From Gemmatimonadota bacterium (lineage in GTDB: Bacteria > Gemmatimonadota > Gemmatimonadetes > Palauibacterales > Palauibacteraceae): a DNA stretch of 32,916 bases. Made by a program: the position numbers and the translations under genes. The DNA lies in NCBI GenBank assembly GCA_023554245.1, contig JAMJQL010000058.1, positions 1-32,916 on the forward strand. The letters are read 5' to 3'. This document shows, piece after piece, positions 16,105 to 26,300 of the stretch. How positions within the stretch are numbered: position 1 is the stretch's first letter; each line of letters opens with the position of its first letter. The notes under the pieces were generated by a model, which saw nothing but the letters and a program-made list of their open reading frames with translations, ran no database searches and was not told the DNA's origin.

Positions 16105-16175
16105 GGCGCCGTGGCCGAGTGGCTAGGCAGGGGCCTGCAAAGCCCCCTACTCCGGTTCGAATCCGGACGGCGCCT
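16105..16175 (+). tRNA. tRNA-Cys (GCA)
   Basis: A full cloverleaf is visible. Acceptor GGCGCCG (16105-16111) pairs with CGGCGCC (16168-16174), with discriminator T at 16175. The anticodon stem is GGGGC/GCCCC, with loop CTGCAAA and anticodon GCA at 16137-16139. The T-arm is TCCGG-TTCGAAT-CCGGA (16151-16167). CCA is not encoded. It lies 31 bp upstream of the antiporter gene. Confidence 0.97.
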
Positions 16176-16206
16176 CTCCTCCTTCCTCCGGGTCGAGGTT
16201 CAACGC

Positions 16207-17316
16207 GTGAAGCGTTTCATCACCATCGACAACGTCCTGGCCTCGCTGCTCGTCTTCATCCCCATCGCGTTCGTCATGCGCTACGTGATGGACATGGAGG
16301 GAACGCCGATCTTCCTGACCGCCGCGGTCAGCATCATCCCGCTCGCCGGCTACATGGGGCGGGCGACCGAGCGGCTCGCCGACCAGGTGGGAGCAGGGAT
16401 CGGCGGACTGCTGAACGCGACGTTCGGAAACGCGGCCGAATTGATCATTGCCATTCTCGCGCTTCGCGCGGGATTGCAGGGTGTCGTGAAGGCATCGCTC
16501 ACCGGCTCGATCATCGGGAACATCCTGCTGGTGTTCGGACTGGCGGCCCTGGCCGGAGGACTGAAACATCCCCCGATCCAGAAATTCAACCGCACCGCAG
16601 CCAGTCTCGGCGCGACGATGCTGGTTCTCAGCGCGATCGGCCTGGTCATACCGGCGATATTCCACGCTCTGGCGGGCGACGGGCATGCGGGCATCGAGCG
16701 GAATCTGAGCTTCGACATCTCGATCGTCCTGATCATCACCTACGTGCTCAGCCTCGTTTTCAGTCTGCGGACCCATTCGCACCTGTACCTCGGCGCAGCA
16801 CATGCCGATGAGTACGGGGATGAGGCCCACAACGGGTCCGGGAAGGACCGCGGCGAGGCGATCCGGGCCCTCGGCCTGCTGGCGCTCTCGGCGACCGCGG
16901 TAGGAGTCATGTCGGAAATGATGGTGGGGAGCCTCGAGCAGGCCGCCCACGAGCTCGGGATGACCGAGGTCTTCGTAGGAGTGATTCTCGTGGCCCTCGT
17001 CGGCAACGCGGCCGAACATTCCACCTCGGTGCTGATGGCACTGAAGAACAAGATGGATCTCAGCGTCAACATAGCGCTCGGGTCCTCGATTCAGATCGCG
17101 CTCTTCGTCGCTCCGCTCCTCGTTTTCATCAGCTACTTCATCGGACCGGCACCGATGGACCTCAGGTTCACCGGTCTCGAGGTGGTGGCCGTCGTGCTGT
17201 CGGTAGGAATCATGGCACTGGTGTGCCAGGATGGAGAATCGCACTGGATGGAGGGGGTGCAGTTGCTCGCCGTGTACCTGATGCTGGGAATCGCTTTCTT
17301 CTTCCTGCCTGTCTGA
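16207..17316 (+). CDS. Calcium/proton (cation) antiporter, CaCA/CAX family
   Basis: An integral membrane exchanger of 369 aa with about 11 membrane segments in two homologous halves. Each half has the alpha-repeat motif: [16 protein letters not shown] (Glu78) and [31 protein letters not shown] (Glu270). The acidic residues bind the cation. Between the halves lies a short hydrophilic loop with His/Asp ([23 protein letters not shown]), an acidic linker as in CAX proteins. The start is GTG at 16207, with GAGG eight bases upstream; the frame is open further back, but that part runs through the tRNA gene. Ca2+/H+ is the likely activity; other divalent cations cannot be excluded. Confidence 0.9.
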   Translation: MKRFITIDNVLASLLVFIPIAFVMRYVMDMEGTPIFLTAAVSIIPLAGYMGRATERLADQVGAGIGGLLNATFGNAAELIIAILALRAGLQGVVKASLTGSIIGNILLVFGLAALAGGLKHPPIQKFNRTAASLGATMLVLSAIGLVIPAIFHALAGDGHAGIERNLSFDISIVLIITYVLSLVFSLRTHSHLYLGAAHADEYGDEAHNGSGKDRGEAIRALGLLALSATAVGVMSEMMVGSLEQAAHELGMTEVFVGVILVALVGNAAEHSTSVLMALKNKMDLSVNIALGSSIQIALFVAPLLVFISYFIGPAPMDLRFTGLEVVAVVLSVGIMALVCQDGESHWMEGVQLLAVYLMLGIAFFFLPV

Positions 17317-17347
17317 ACGGGAACCGGTTGTCGAGCAACCTCCGTCG

Positions 17348-17376
17348 CCCGGCTCGCATCCAAGCAGGTGGCCGGG
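17348..17376 (+). terminator. Possible terminator after antiporter gene
   Basis: CCCGGC (17348-17353) pairs with GCCGGG (17371-17376), followed by TGTTGTTAT, a poor but T-rich tail. A smaller hairpin GGTTG/CAACC lies at 17326-17340. It is weak by the usual criteria but placed correctly between the antiporter and the efflux operon. Confidence 0.35.
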
Positions 17377-17401
17377 TGTTGTTATGAGAAATGGATGATG
17401 C

Positions 17402-17419
17402 GGGCGATCACTTTCGCCC
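17402..17419. promoter_or_regulatory. Inverted repeat upstream of efflux operon (candidate operator)
   Basis: GGGCGA-tcactt-TCGCCC is a perfect 6+6 inverted repeat ending 30 bp before the ATG of the adaptor gene. Its position suits a repressor site or an mRNA hairpin at the operon 5' end. No regulator gene is adjacent, so the role is a guess. Confidence 0.3.
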
Positions 17420-17449
17420 CGCTCCTCACTCGATCGACGCAGGACAGCC

Positions 17450-18643
17450 ATGAAGTCACGCTACATAGTCACTTTCGTCGTGCTCGTTCTCGGCATCGCC
17501 GCGATCACCGGCATCTACCTGCGCCTGCAGGAAAATGCAGAGTCGGCCGAGGAACCCGATCGAGAGAACAGCGCGGTGGTCGATTCTGCGCTCGAAGCTG
17601 CCCGGGGAACGGCCGCCGCCTCCGCGTTCGCCACCGGGGTGGCCGTTCCGGTGGAGGGCCGAAAGGTCCGCCGTGGGACCTTCGTGATCTGGGCGAATGC
17701 AGAGGGACAGGCGGCGGCGCTCCGGACGGCGTTGCTCGCGGCCGAGGTCAACGGCCCGGTCGTCCAGGTGCCCGTTCGGGAGGGGGACTTCGTGAAGGCC
17801 GGTCAGTTGATCGCCCGTGTTGACCCGAGCGTTTACGAGCTCGATCTGCGGGAAGCCGAAGGCGCCCTGGAGCAGGCCGAGGCGACGTACCAGGAACTCA
17901 CCCTCGGCGACGAGCGCATCAGTGATGAAGCGTTGCGGACCGAGCGCCAGCGCCAGGCCCGGGTCCGGAGTGGCCTGGCCGGGCAGGAAGCGCGGGTGGA
18001 GAAGGCCCGCTACGACCTTCGAAAGACCGAGTTCCGGGCTCCCTACGCCGGCCGGGTGGCGAATCTCGCGGTGGATGTCGGCTCGCGTGTGGGTCCGGGT
18101 GACTCGATCGCGACCATCGTCGACGTATCGAGCGTCGACGTCGACGTCCAGGTGCTCGAGAGCGAAATGGCGGCCGTGTCCCGGGGACGGGATGCCACGG
18201 TGAGCTTCACGGCGTTCCCCGGCGAGAGCTTCAGCGGAACCGTCGTCTCGGTGAATCCCGTCGTAGATCCGATCAGCCACGTGGGAAGGGTGACCGTCCG
18301 CCTCGCGAATCCGCAGGCTCGAATTCTCCCCGGCATGCATGCGAGCGTCCGCATCGCGGGCACCCTGTTCGAGGATCGGGTCTCGGTGCCGAAGGAGTCG
18401 ATCGTCGAGCGCAGTCGGCGCGAAGTCGTGTTCGTGTTCGAGCCCTCGGAGGAGGGTGGGGAGACCGGTCTCGCGAAGTGGCGCTACGTCACCACAGGAC
18501 TCGAAAACGAAGACTGGGTGGAAATCGTGACTTCGGAAGAGACGGACATGCTGGCGGAGGACGAGGTGGTCCTGACGGCCGGGCACACGACCCTCACGCA
18601 CGACGCCCGGGTCCGGCTGGCTGCGGTGGAGGGGGAGGAGTGA
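17450..18643 (+). CDS. RND efflux periplasmic adaptor (membrane fusion protein)
   Basis: A HlyD/AcrA-type adaptor of 397 aa that links the inner-membrane pump to the outer-membrane channel. An N-terminal membrane anchor (YIVTFVVLVLGIAAITGIYL) is followed by the lipoyl half GPVVQVPVREGDFVKAGQLIARVDPSVYELDLREAEGALEQAEA (about 100-145), a helical hairpin (about 140-195), and the second lipoyl half KTEFRAPYAGRVANLAVDVGSRVGPGDSIATIVD. The beta-barrel domain reads VDVQVLESEMAAVSRGRDATVSFTAFPGESFSGTVVSVNPVVD. The membrane-proximal end starts ILPGMHASVRIAG. There is no lipobox, so it is anchored by the helix. First gene of a four-gene pump operon; AGGA precedes the ATG. Confidence 0.93.
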   Translation: MKSRYIVTFVVLVLGIAAITGIYLRLQENAESAEEPDRENSAVVDSALEAARGTAAASAFATGVAVPVEGRKVRRGTFVIWANAEGQAAALRTALLAAEVNGPVVQVPVREGDFVKAGQLIARVDPSVYELDLREAEGALEQAEATYQELTLGDERISDEALRTERQRQARVRSGLAGQEARVEKARYDLRKTEFRAPYAGRVANLAVDVGSRVGPGDSIATIVDVSSVDVDVQVLESEMAAVSRGRDATVSFTAFPGESFSGTVVSVNPVVDPISHVGRVTVRLANPQARILPGMHASVRIAGTLFEDRVSVPKESIVERSRREVVFVFEPSEEGGETGLAKWRYVTTGLENEDWVEIVTSEETDMLAEDEVVLTAGHTTLTHDARVRLAAVEGEE

Positions 18644-20043
18644 CCGGGAACCGGGCAGCCCGTGCAGCCGTCCGCGGGAGCGGGCTCCTGATACTGGTCC
18701 TCGCGGAACTCTCGGCGGGCAGCACGGGCCTGCCGGCACAGCAGGTCGTGACCCTCGAGGAAGCCCTGGGCTCGGCCCTGTCGCGCAGCCCGACGATCGA
18801 GGCCGCGGATGCGACCGCGGCTGCGGCCTCGTCCGCCCGCTGGGCCGACTGGGGCGCCTTTCTGCCGACGATTCGCGCGAACGTGGATCTCTCATCTACG
18901 GACTTCACCAACGTCACGTACCTGACGCCCGAAGGTTCGCCTGACATCATCGACCCGCCCCTGACCGACGTGTCCAAGGGCAGCAATGCCTCGCTCAGCT
19001 TCTCGCTTCCCTTGCTGAACCCCGAGCGCATAGCAGCCGTAGGGGCTGGTGGATCGCGGAAGGATGCGGCCTGGCTGCGTCTGTCCGCGGCCGAGCGAAC
19101 AGTGATTCGCGACGTCAAGCGAGCCTACTTCGAGGCCCTGAAGCAGCGCCGACTGCTGGAAGTGGCCCGCCGTCAGCTCGAAGCGCGCCGGGTGGACCTC
19201 GAGGTGACCCGGGATCGATATCGCATCGCGGCCGCTTCCCGCAGTGATCTGCTGGGCGCCGAGATCGACGCCTCGGATGCCGAACTCCGGGTGCTTCAGG
19301 CAGAGGACGGTCTCGCGGCTGCCGTCCGGGCGCTGCAGGTCGCGATGGCGAATCCCGTGAGCATCGAGCCGGACCTGGTGGTCCTCGAGGACGTGGAAGA
19401 GGTACCCGACGCGGAGTTCCTCGATGCGGCTTCGCTGGTCCGGGCGGCTCACGATGCGAATCCGACCCTCGCCGCATTGCTCAAGGAGGAGGACGCGGCA
19501 TCCGCCGACCTGTGGGCGGCCCGGGCGGCCTATCTGCCCCGCATCGATCTCGGATTCGTTCTGGGTCGAAACAAGCAGCTCGGCCGGGAGGAAAGCCTGT
19601 TCGATTTCGAGCCTGCGAACACCAGAAGCAGCTTTCAGATCATCGGCTCGTGGAATCTCTTCCAGGGCTTCGAGCGAAAGCGACAGACCGCCGAAGCCAG
19701 CGGCCGGATCCAGCGTGCGCGAGCGGAATGGACGGCGAACGCATTGCAGCTCGACAAGGATGTGCGCGACCTGGTGCAGGAGCTGAAACGACGGGATCGG
19801 CGGCTCGGGATCCTGGTGCGCAACCGGGACCTGGCAGACGAGCGACTGGAGCTGGCCCGTGAGCAATACCGGCTCGGCAGCATCCCGTACTTCAACCTGC
19901 AGCAGGCGATCGATCGCACGACGCAGGCAGAGCAGTCTCTGTTCACCGAACGGTACGACTACCTCATCCGCTGGGCAGAACTCGAGGAGCGGGTGGGCCC
20001 GGCGCTGGCGGATGCGGCGCTCGCGTCGGCCGGCAATCCCTGA
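18640..20043 (+). CDS. TolC-family outer-membrane efflux channel
   Basis: The outer-membrane exit duct of the pump, 467 aa. A signal peptide (AVRGSGLLILVLAELSAGSTGLPAQ) is followed by VVTLEEALGSALSRSPTIEAADATAAAASSARWADWGAFLPTIRAN, the standard start of the first OEP repeat. The second repeat begins ASLVRAAHDANPTLAALLKEEDAASADLWAARAAYLPRIDLGF. Long helices with heptads lie between, and GSWNLFQGFERKRQ is the typical second beta-hairpin pattern. The start is GTG at 18640, overlapping the adaptor stop by four bases. The open frame further upstream lies within the adaptor gene and is ignored. No lipobox is seen. Confidence 0.92.
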   Translation: MTGNRAARAAVRGSGLLILVLAELSAGSTGLPAQQVVTLEEALGSALSRSPTIEAADATAAAASSARWADWGAFLPTIRANVDLSSTDFTNVTYLTPEGSPDIIDPPLTDVSKGSNASLSFSLPLLNPERIAAVGAGGSRKDAAWLRLSAAERTVIRDVKRAYFEALKQRRLLEVARRQLEARRVDLEVTRDRYRIAAASRSDLLGAEIDASDAELRVLQAEDGLAAAVRALQVAMANPVSIEPDLVVLEDVEEVPDAEFLDAASLVRAAHDANPTLAALLKEEDAASADLWAARAAYLPRIDLGFVLGRNKQLGREESLFDFEPANTRSSFQIIGSWNLFQGFERKRQTAEASGRIQRARAEWTANALQLDKDVRDLVQELKRRDRRLGILVRNRDLADERLELAREQYRLGSIPYFNLQQAIDRTTQAEQSLFTERYDYLIRWAELEERVGPALADAALASAGNP

Positions 20044-20057
20044 GCTCGGGACCCGCC

Positions 20058-23000
20058 ATGTCGCTCTCCGATCTCTCGATCCGGCGGCCGGTCGCCACCT
20101 CCATGCTCTACGTGGCGGTGGCGGTGGTGGGAGTCGTTTCCTTCCTGCGCCTCCCGATCGACCTGCTCCCCGACGTCTCGTTTCCGACCCTGTCCGTGTG
20201 GACCGGATACGCCGACGCTGGCCCCGCGGAAGTGGAGAGATTCGTCACCGAGCCGGTGGAAGCGGCGCTGAGCCGCGTACCGGGAGTCCGTTCGGTGGAC
20301 TCTCGCTCGAGGGAGGGGCAGTCGCTCGTGCGCCTGCAGTTCTACTGGGGCACGGACATGGAATTCGCCATGCTCCACGTGCGCGAGCGGCTCGACAACC
20401 TGGTCGGCGTGTTGCCGGAGAGCTCCGATCGTCCCGTGATCCTGAGTTCGGATCCGACGAACGATCCGGTCCTCGCTCTCGCGGTGACGGGCGCCGATCT
20501 CGCCGAGCTCCGCGACCTGGCCGACGCAGTGTTCAAGCGACGCCTGGAACAGCTCGACGGGGTGGCCCTGGCCGCGATTACGGGCGGTCCGGTGCGCGAG
20601 ATTCAGGTCGTGGTGAGACCGGAACTGCTGCAGGTGCACGGCGTTAAGGTCGGGGACGTAACCGAAGCCCTCGACCGCGCCAACTACAGTGCGCCGGGCG
20701 GCACCATCCGGCGTGGCCGATTCCGTTACAGTCTCAGGACGCTGGGCGAATTCCAGCGCGTGGCGGAGCTGGAGGACGTGGTCGTCGCCCGACCGACGGG
20801 GGGGGGTGTGGTTCGGTTGCGGGACGTTGCCACGGTGGCAGAAGGAGAAGCCGAGCGCGAGACGATCGCCCGATACGATGGCGTCCCGGCAATCGGGCTG
20901 CTGGTCTACAAGGAAGCGGGCTCGAACACCGTTCGGGTAGCTGAGGCGGTCGAGGAGACGCTCGAACAGCTGCGGGCCGAATTCCCAGGGGTGACGGTCG
21001 AGGTCGCCTCGAGCCAGGCGACGTTCATCCGGGAGGCGATCTCGAACGTCGTACAGGCGCTGGCGCTCGGAGGCGTGCTGGCGTTTCTCGTTCTTTTTCT
21101 CTTTCTCCGGGATCCCCGCTACCCGATCGCGGTCGGTCTCGCGATTCCGATCTCGGTGCTGGCGGCTTTCTCGCTCTGCTACCTGTTCGACGTGAGCCTC
21201 AACGTCATGTCGTTGGGTGGGCTCGCGCTCGGCGTCGGGATGCTCGTGGACAACTCCATCGTCGTGCTCGAGAACGTCTTCCGGCATCGCGAGGAGGAGG
21301 GCAGAGGACCGGAGGAATCGGCTTCGGTCGGAGCGCGCGAGGTCGCCGGCGCGATCACGGCTTCGACCCTGACCACGATCGCCGTGTTCGGTCCGGTGCT
21401 CTACGTGGAGGGAGTCGCAGGCGCACTGTTCGCCGATCTCAGCCTCGCCGTGGCCTTTTCGCTGCTGGCGTCGCTGCTCGTGGCGCTGACGCTGCTGCCG
21501 GTCCTCGCGGCGAAGTTCGCGGTGCGGGAAGCACCCGGATCCGACGAGAGCTACGCCGACGCCGGGAGAGCTGGTGCCGGAGCCGGACATGGCGCGGGCG
21601 CCGAGAGCGGACGAGTCCGCCGCATGGCCGGTGCGGTCGCGCGGGGAGCTCGATCGCTGCCGGGTCGTACGGTCGGAATGATCCGATTCGTCGGTCGCTC
21701 GGTGCTGCTGACTTTCGGAGACCTGTTCGGTGCATTGGGTCGTCTGCTGGACCGGTTGACCCGGCCGGCGCTGGACGCCTTCGATCGGGCCTTTTCCCGC
21801 TTCACGGTGCGGTATGAATCCGCCCTGGCCCGGGCGCTGGACCGGCGAGCCCTTGTGCTGGCCGTCGCCGCGACGAGCCTGCTCTTCGCGCTCTGGCTCG
21901 GATCGACGCTTCCACGAGGCATGATGCCGAAGGTGGACGAGGGAGCATTCAGGGTCGAACTGCACCTTCCGGTCGGTACTCCCCTCGAAGCGACCGCATC
22001 GGCCGTCGATCGACTGGAAGGCCAGCTGCTCGCGACCACCGGTGTCGATGCCGTCTTCTCCCGGATCGGGCGAGCGCGCGAGTCGGAGATCGCCACGCGC
22101 GAGCTCAGCGGGCTGAACAGTGCCGCCATGGAAGTCCGACTCTCGCCGGACGCACCATCGGTGGACGAAGTGGTCACGTCATTTCGGTCCGCCGTCGCTG
22201 AAACCGGAATCGACCCGCAGACCGTGTCGATCGAGACCGGTCGGAGTACGTCCCTCGGTCGTGCGCTGGGCGTCTCGGGGGCCGATCTGGCCGTGCAGGT
22301 CCGCGGGCAGAATCTGGACAGCCTGATCTCGGTCGCCGAGCAGGTGATCGTACGTCTGGAGGGCACGCAGCGGCTCGCCGATGTGCGGATCGATCTCGAC
22401 ATCACGCAGCCCGAGCTCGAGATCGAAGTCGACAGGGCGGCCGCCGCTCGCTACGGGGTTTCCGTGACCGAGGTCGCGGATGCGATCGAGGCGTACCTCC
22501 GCGGCGTGGAGACCGAACGGCCTTACACCGAGTTCTCCGAGAAGATCGATATCCGGGTATCCCTGCCCGAGTCGCGGCGTTCGGAGCTTTCCGACGTGCT
22601 GGCGCTCACTCACGAGGGTGTACCGATCGGAGAACTGGTGAGGGTGCGCCAGGGCTACGGTCCGGTCGAAATCCGGAGGGTCGACCAGAGCCGGGCGGTG
22701 CAGGTACTCGCGGACGTTCGGGGCGGCGGGCTGGATGAGGCCGTCCGGGAAGCGGAGAGCGCGCTGGTCGGAATGCACGTACCCCCGCTCACTTCGGTTC
22801 GGGTTGGTGGAGAGAACGAGGAGATGCGCGAAAGCTTCCGCTCCCTCGGCTTCGCCTTCGGACTCGCGCTGTTCCTCGTGTTCCTGATCATGGCGGCCAA
22901 GTTCGAGTCGCTGGTGCAGCCGCTGGTCGTTCTGGCATCGGTTCCGCTCGCCGCAATCGGAGCCGTAGTCGGGCTGTGGATCGCCGGGGACGGGCTGAAC

Positions 23001-23387
23001 GCGATGAGCGGAATCGGATTCGTGATCCTCATCGGGATCGTGGTCAACGACGCCATCATCAAGGTTGACTTCATCAATCAGAAGCGTGCCGAGGGATCGG
23101 CGAAGCGAGAGGCGATTCTCGAAGCGGGACGGTTGCGTCTCCGTCCGATCCTGATGACCACCGTAACCACCGTGCTGGGTCTGCTTCCCCTGGCGGCAGG
23201 CTGGGGCGCGGGCGCGGATCTCCGGGCACCCCTGGCCGTGGCGGTCATCGGAGGGCTGATCTCCGCAACCGTGCTCACCCTGATCGTCGTACCGGTCATC
23301 TACTCGCTGGCCGTCTCACCGGGAGAGCCGGTGGGATCGCACACCGGGACGGATATCGGTCCGACCGCGGCACCGACCGTTCCGTGA
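20058..23387 (+). CDS. RND efflux permease, first of a tandem pair
   Basis: An AcrB/HAE1-like inner-membrane pump of 1109 aa. It begins MSLSDLSIRRPVATSMLYVAV, with a large periplasmic loop after TM1, TM2-6 around 325-485, a second large loop, and TM8-12 at the end. TM4 reads LGVGMLVDNSIVVLENV: Asp398 is kept, but the second Asp of AcrB-type relays is Asn399. In TM10 (GIVVNDAIIKVDFIN) the relay Lys position is Asn997, followed by Asp998, with a Lys at 1002. An unusual Gly/Ala-rich then amphipathic linker of about 90 residues (491-582) lies between TM6 and TM7. It starts 14 bp after the channel gene and overlaps the second permease by four bases. Confidence 0.93.
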   Translation: MSLSDLSIRRPVATSMLYVAVAVVGVVSFLRLPIDLLPDVSFPTLSVWTGYADAGPAEVERFVTEPVEAALSRVPGVRSVDSRSREGQSLVRLQFYWGTDMEFAMLHVRERLDNLVGVLPESSDRPVILSSDPTNDPVLALAVTGADLAELRDLADAVFKRRLEQLDGVALAAITGGPVREIQVVVRPELLQVHGVKVGDVTEALDRANYSAPGGTIRRGRFRYSLRTLGEFQRVAELEDVVVARPTGGGVVRLRDVATVAEGEAERETIARYDGVPAIGLLVYKEAGSNTVRVAEAVEETLEQLRAEFPGVTVEVASSQATFIREAISNVVQALALGGVLAFLVLFLFLRDPRYPIAVGLAIPISVLAAFSLCYLFDVSLNVMSLGGLALGVGMLVDNSIVVLENVFRHREEEGRGPEESASVGAREVAGAITASTLTTIAVFGPVLYVEGVAGALFADLSLAVAFSLLASLLVALTLLPVLAAKFAVREAPGSDESYADAGRAGAGAGHGAGAESGRVRRMAGAVARGARSLPGRTVGMIRFVGRSVLLTFGDLFGALGRLLDRLTRPALDAFDRAFSRFTVRYESALARALDRRALVLAVAATSLLFALWLGSTLPRGMMPKVDEGAFRVELHLPVGTPLEATASAVDRLEGQLLATTGVDAVFSRIGRARESEIATRELSGLNSAAMEVRLSPDAPSVDEVVTSFRSAVAETGIDPQTVSIETGRSTSLGRALGVSGADLAVQVRGQNLDSLISVAEQVIVRLEGTQRLADVRIDLDITQPELEIEVDRAAAARYGVSVTEVADAIEAYLRGVETERPYTEFSEKIDIRVSLPESRRSELSDVLALTHEGVPIGELVRVRQGYGPVEIRRVDQSRAVQVLADVRGGGLDEAVREAESALVGMHVPPLTSVRVGGENEEMRESFRSLGFAFGLALFLVFLIMAAKFESLVQPLVVLASVPLAAIGAVVGLWIAGDGLNAMSGIGFVILIGIVVNDAIIKVDFINQKRAEGSAKREAILEAGRLRLRPILMTTVTTVLGLLPLAAGWGAGADLRAPLAVAVIGGLISATVLTLIVVPVIYSLAVSPGEPVGSHTGTDIGPTAAPTVP

Positions 23388-26300
23388 TCGATCTCGCGAT
23401 CCGCCGGCCCGTCGCCACGGCGGCGATCTACATCGCGCTCGTAGCGCTCGGTGCATACAGCTTCCGCTTGATTCCCGTCGAGCTGCTTCCGGACGTGGAC
23501 TACCCCCGACTGACGATCAATGCGACCTGGGGTGGGGCGTCACCGGAGGCGATGGAGGCGTTCGTGACTTCGCCCCTGGAGGCGGCGGCTCAGCAGGTCA
23601 GGGGTGTTCGTAAGATCACATCCACCTCACGGTCCGACGACCGCGGCACGGGCTCCTCGACGGAAATCGATGTCGAATTCGAGCGTGACGTGCGGATGGA
23701 CTTCGCCCGGCTGGACCTCAGCGAGCGGATCTCGGCGCTGCGGGAGGAGCTTCCGCCCGGGGTGATTCCACGGGTGGAGCCGTATGTGCCGAGGGAATTC
23801 TCGGACGAAGAACAGGCCTTTCTCTCGTACCAGATTCGCGGGCCATACACGTTCGGACGGCTCGCACAGCTCGCGGAGGAGGAGATCCAGCCCGCTCTCG
23901 CCGCGGTCGACGGGGTCGCCGCGGTCACGATTCGGGGCGACGAGCAGCGCGAAGTGGCGGTTGAGCTGGACGGGCCGAAGCTGGAGGCGCTGGGTCTGCG
24001 GCCGGCGGACGTCGAGGCCCGGATCCGGGAGCTCTCCACTCTGAGGGCGCCGGGCTCGCTCGTCCTGGCGGGGCAACAGACTGCGCTGGCTGTCCGGACC
24101 AGAGTCGAACGGGTCTCGGAGCTCGAGGATCTGGTTCTGATGGCTCGGCCCGAAGGCCCGGTGCGGCTTCGCGACGTGGGACGGGTGCGCGAGACGACGG
24201 CCGACCCGTTGATGTACTACCGAATCGATGGATTGCCCACGATTTCACTGATCATCTCCCGGGAGTCGGGCACCAACGCCGTACGGGTGGCGGAAGCGGT
24301 GAAGGATGAGATCGAACCGCTGCAGGACAAGATGCCGCCGGGGGTGGTGATCGAGCTCGACGTGGACGAGAGCGAAGAGATCCACAAGCAGCTCACCGAT
24401 CTGCGGCTCCGCGCGATGATGGCTGCCGTGGTCATCCTGTTGGTGCTGATGCTCTTCCTGCGGTCCCTCGAGGCCGTTCTCGTCGTATTCGCGACGATCG
24501 CGTTCAGCATCCTGATGGCCGTGAACCTGCTGTATCTGGGCGGCTTCTCGCTCAACGTCCTGACCCTTGCAGGGCTGGCGTGGGGATTCGGGCTGATCGT
24601 GGACAACGGGATCGTGGTTCTCGAGAACGTCGAACGGCACAGCCATCTCGAGTCCGATCCGAAGAGAGCCGCGAGTGCGGGCGCCCACCAGGTGGTTCTT
24701 CCGGTGATCGCTGCGACGGCGACGACCGCCATCGTTCTCGTGCCCTTCCTGTTTCTGCAGGGAGAGCTTCGGATCTACTACCTGCCTCTGGCATGGGCCG
24801 TAGCATTCGCGATCCTCTCCAGCCTGTTCGTGGCGTTCACGTTCGTGCCCACGATGGCCAGTCGGGTGCACCACTGGCGGGGCAGGGTGGTCGGCGTGCG
24901 TCCCGACGAGGACGTGCTCGCGAATCCCGAACCCGGCCGCGGGCATGGAGCAGGGCCCCGCTCCGATCGAACCCTCGAGCCGATCTACATCCGGGTCTAC
25001 CGGTCGGTGCTCGGGTTTGCGCTCGATCATCCCTTCCTGGTGCTGTTCGTCTGCGTGCTGGCGCTCGGCGGCAGCGCCTATCTGTTCGACAAGCACGTTA
25101 CCCGGGGCGTGCGCTGGGCATCGTTCTGGGGTCAGCGGACCTACATCGATGTGAACATTCGGTTTCCCCGCGGTGCGGGCCTCGAGCGGACCGACGAGCT
25201 GGTGCGCTCGTTCGAGGAGAAGATCGCCTCGCTTCCGGAAGTGAAACGATACGAGGCGATCGTGCTTCCCCAGTATGCGAACATCCGGGTCACGTTCCCC
25301 GAGGAACTCGAATCCACCCAGGTGCCGGTCGCGATCAAGGAGCAGATGGTCGCGTACAGCTATCAGTTCTCAGGTCCCGAGGTTCGGGTCTACGGATTCG
25401 GGCCGAGCTTCTATGGAGGGGGTGGCTCCCCACCGAACTACTCCCTGAAGATCCTCGGTTACAACTATCTCGAGGTGCAGGCCATCGCCGACGATGTGGC
25501 GGAGCGGCTCAAACGCTTCAGCAGGATTCAGGACGTGGATCCGAATGCCAGCGGTCGGTGGTTCGATCGAGACAAGGAGTTCGAGTATTTTCTCACAGTA
25601 GACCGGGAAGCACTAGGTAGTCATGAGCTTACAGTAGAGGAGCTACTCGGTTACGTCAGTGCGAATCTGCCCGGGGACAGGCCTCGGTTCCAGGTGATTC
25701 GTGTGGCGGGCGAGGAGTTGCCGTTCACCGTCAAGCTGGCGGGATACGATGAATTCGACCTGCTCGCCATGGGGCAGCTCAGGGTTCCCTCCTCCGACGG
25801 AGAGGACGTTCGGCTGGCGGACGTCGCGCGCGTGGACCGCAGAGATGTTCTCGCACGAATCCTTCGCGAGGATCAGCAGTATCAGCGCACCGTCGCCTGG
25901 GAATTCAGGGGCCCGCGGAAACTGGGCGACCTGATACGGGACGCTGTCGTCGAAGCGACGGCGTTGCCGCCCGGATTCAGCATCGACGCCGAGGAAGACT
26001 GGCGGTGGACCGACGAGGAGCAGACCCAGGTGTATGTCGCTCTCGCTTTTGCCGTGCTGCTCATCTACATGGTCACGGCCGCGCTGTTCGAGTCGCTCGC
26101 AGCGCCCTTCGTGGTACTCCTGACGCTGCCGCTGGCCCTGATCGGCGTGTTTCTGATCTTCTTCTATACGGACGCGACATTCACGCGAACCGCCTACATC
26201 GGAACGATCATGATGGCCGGAATCGTCGTGAACAACGCGATCCTGATCGTCTACCATATCGGGGAGCTTCGGCGAACGCTCCCCACCCGCGCCGCGATCC

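Noticed and set aside
19959-21965. 668-codon minus-strand frame, and similar long frames at 3404-5470, 939-2138 and 16147-17451
   Set aside because: They lie antisense to clearly recognised genes and have His/Arg/Gln/Asp-rich sequences with no motifs. Long antisense frames are expected at this GC content.
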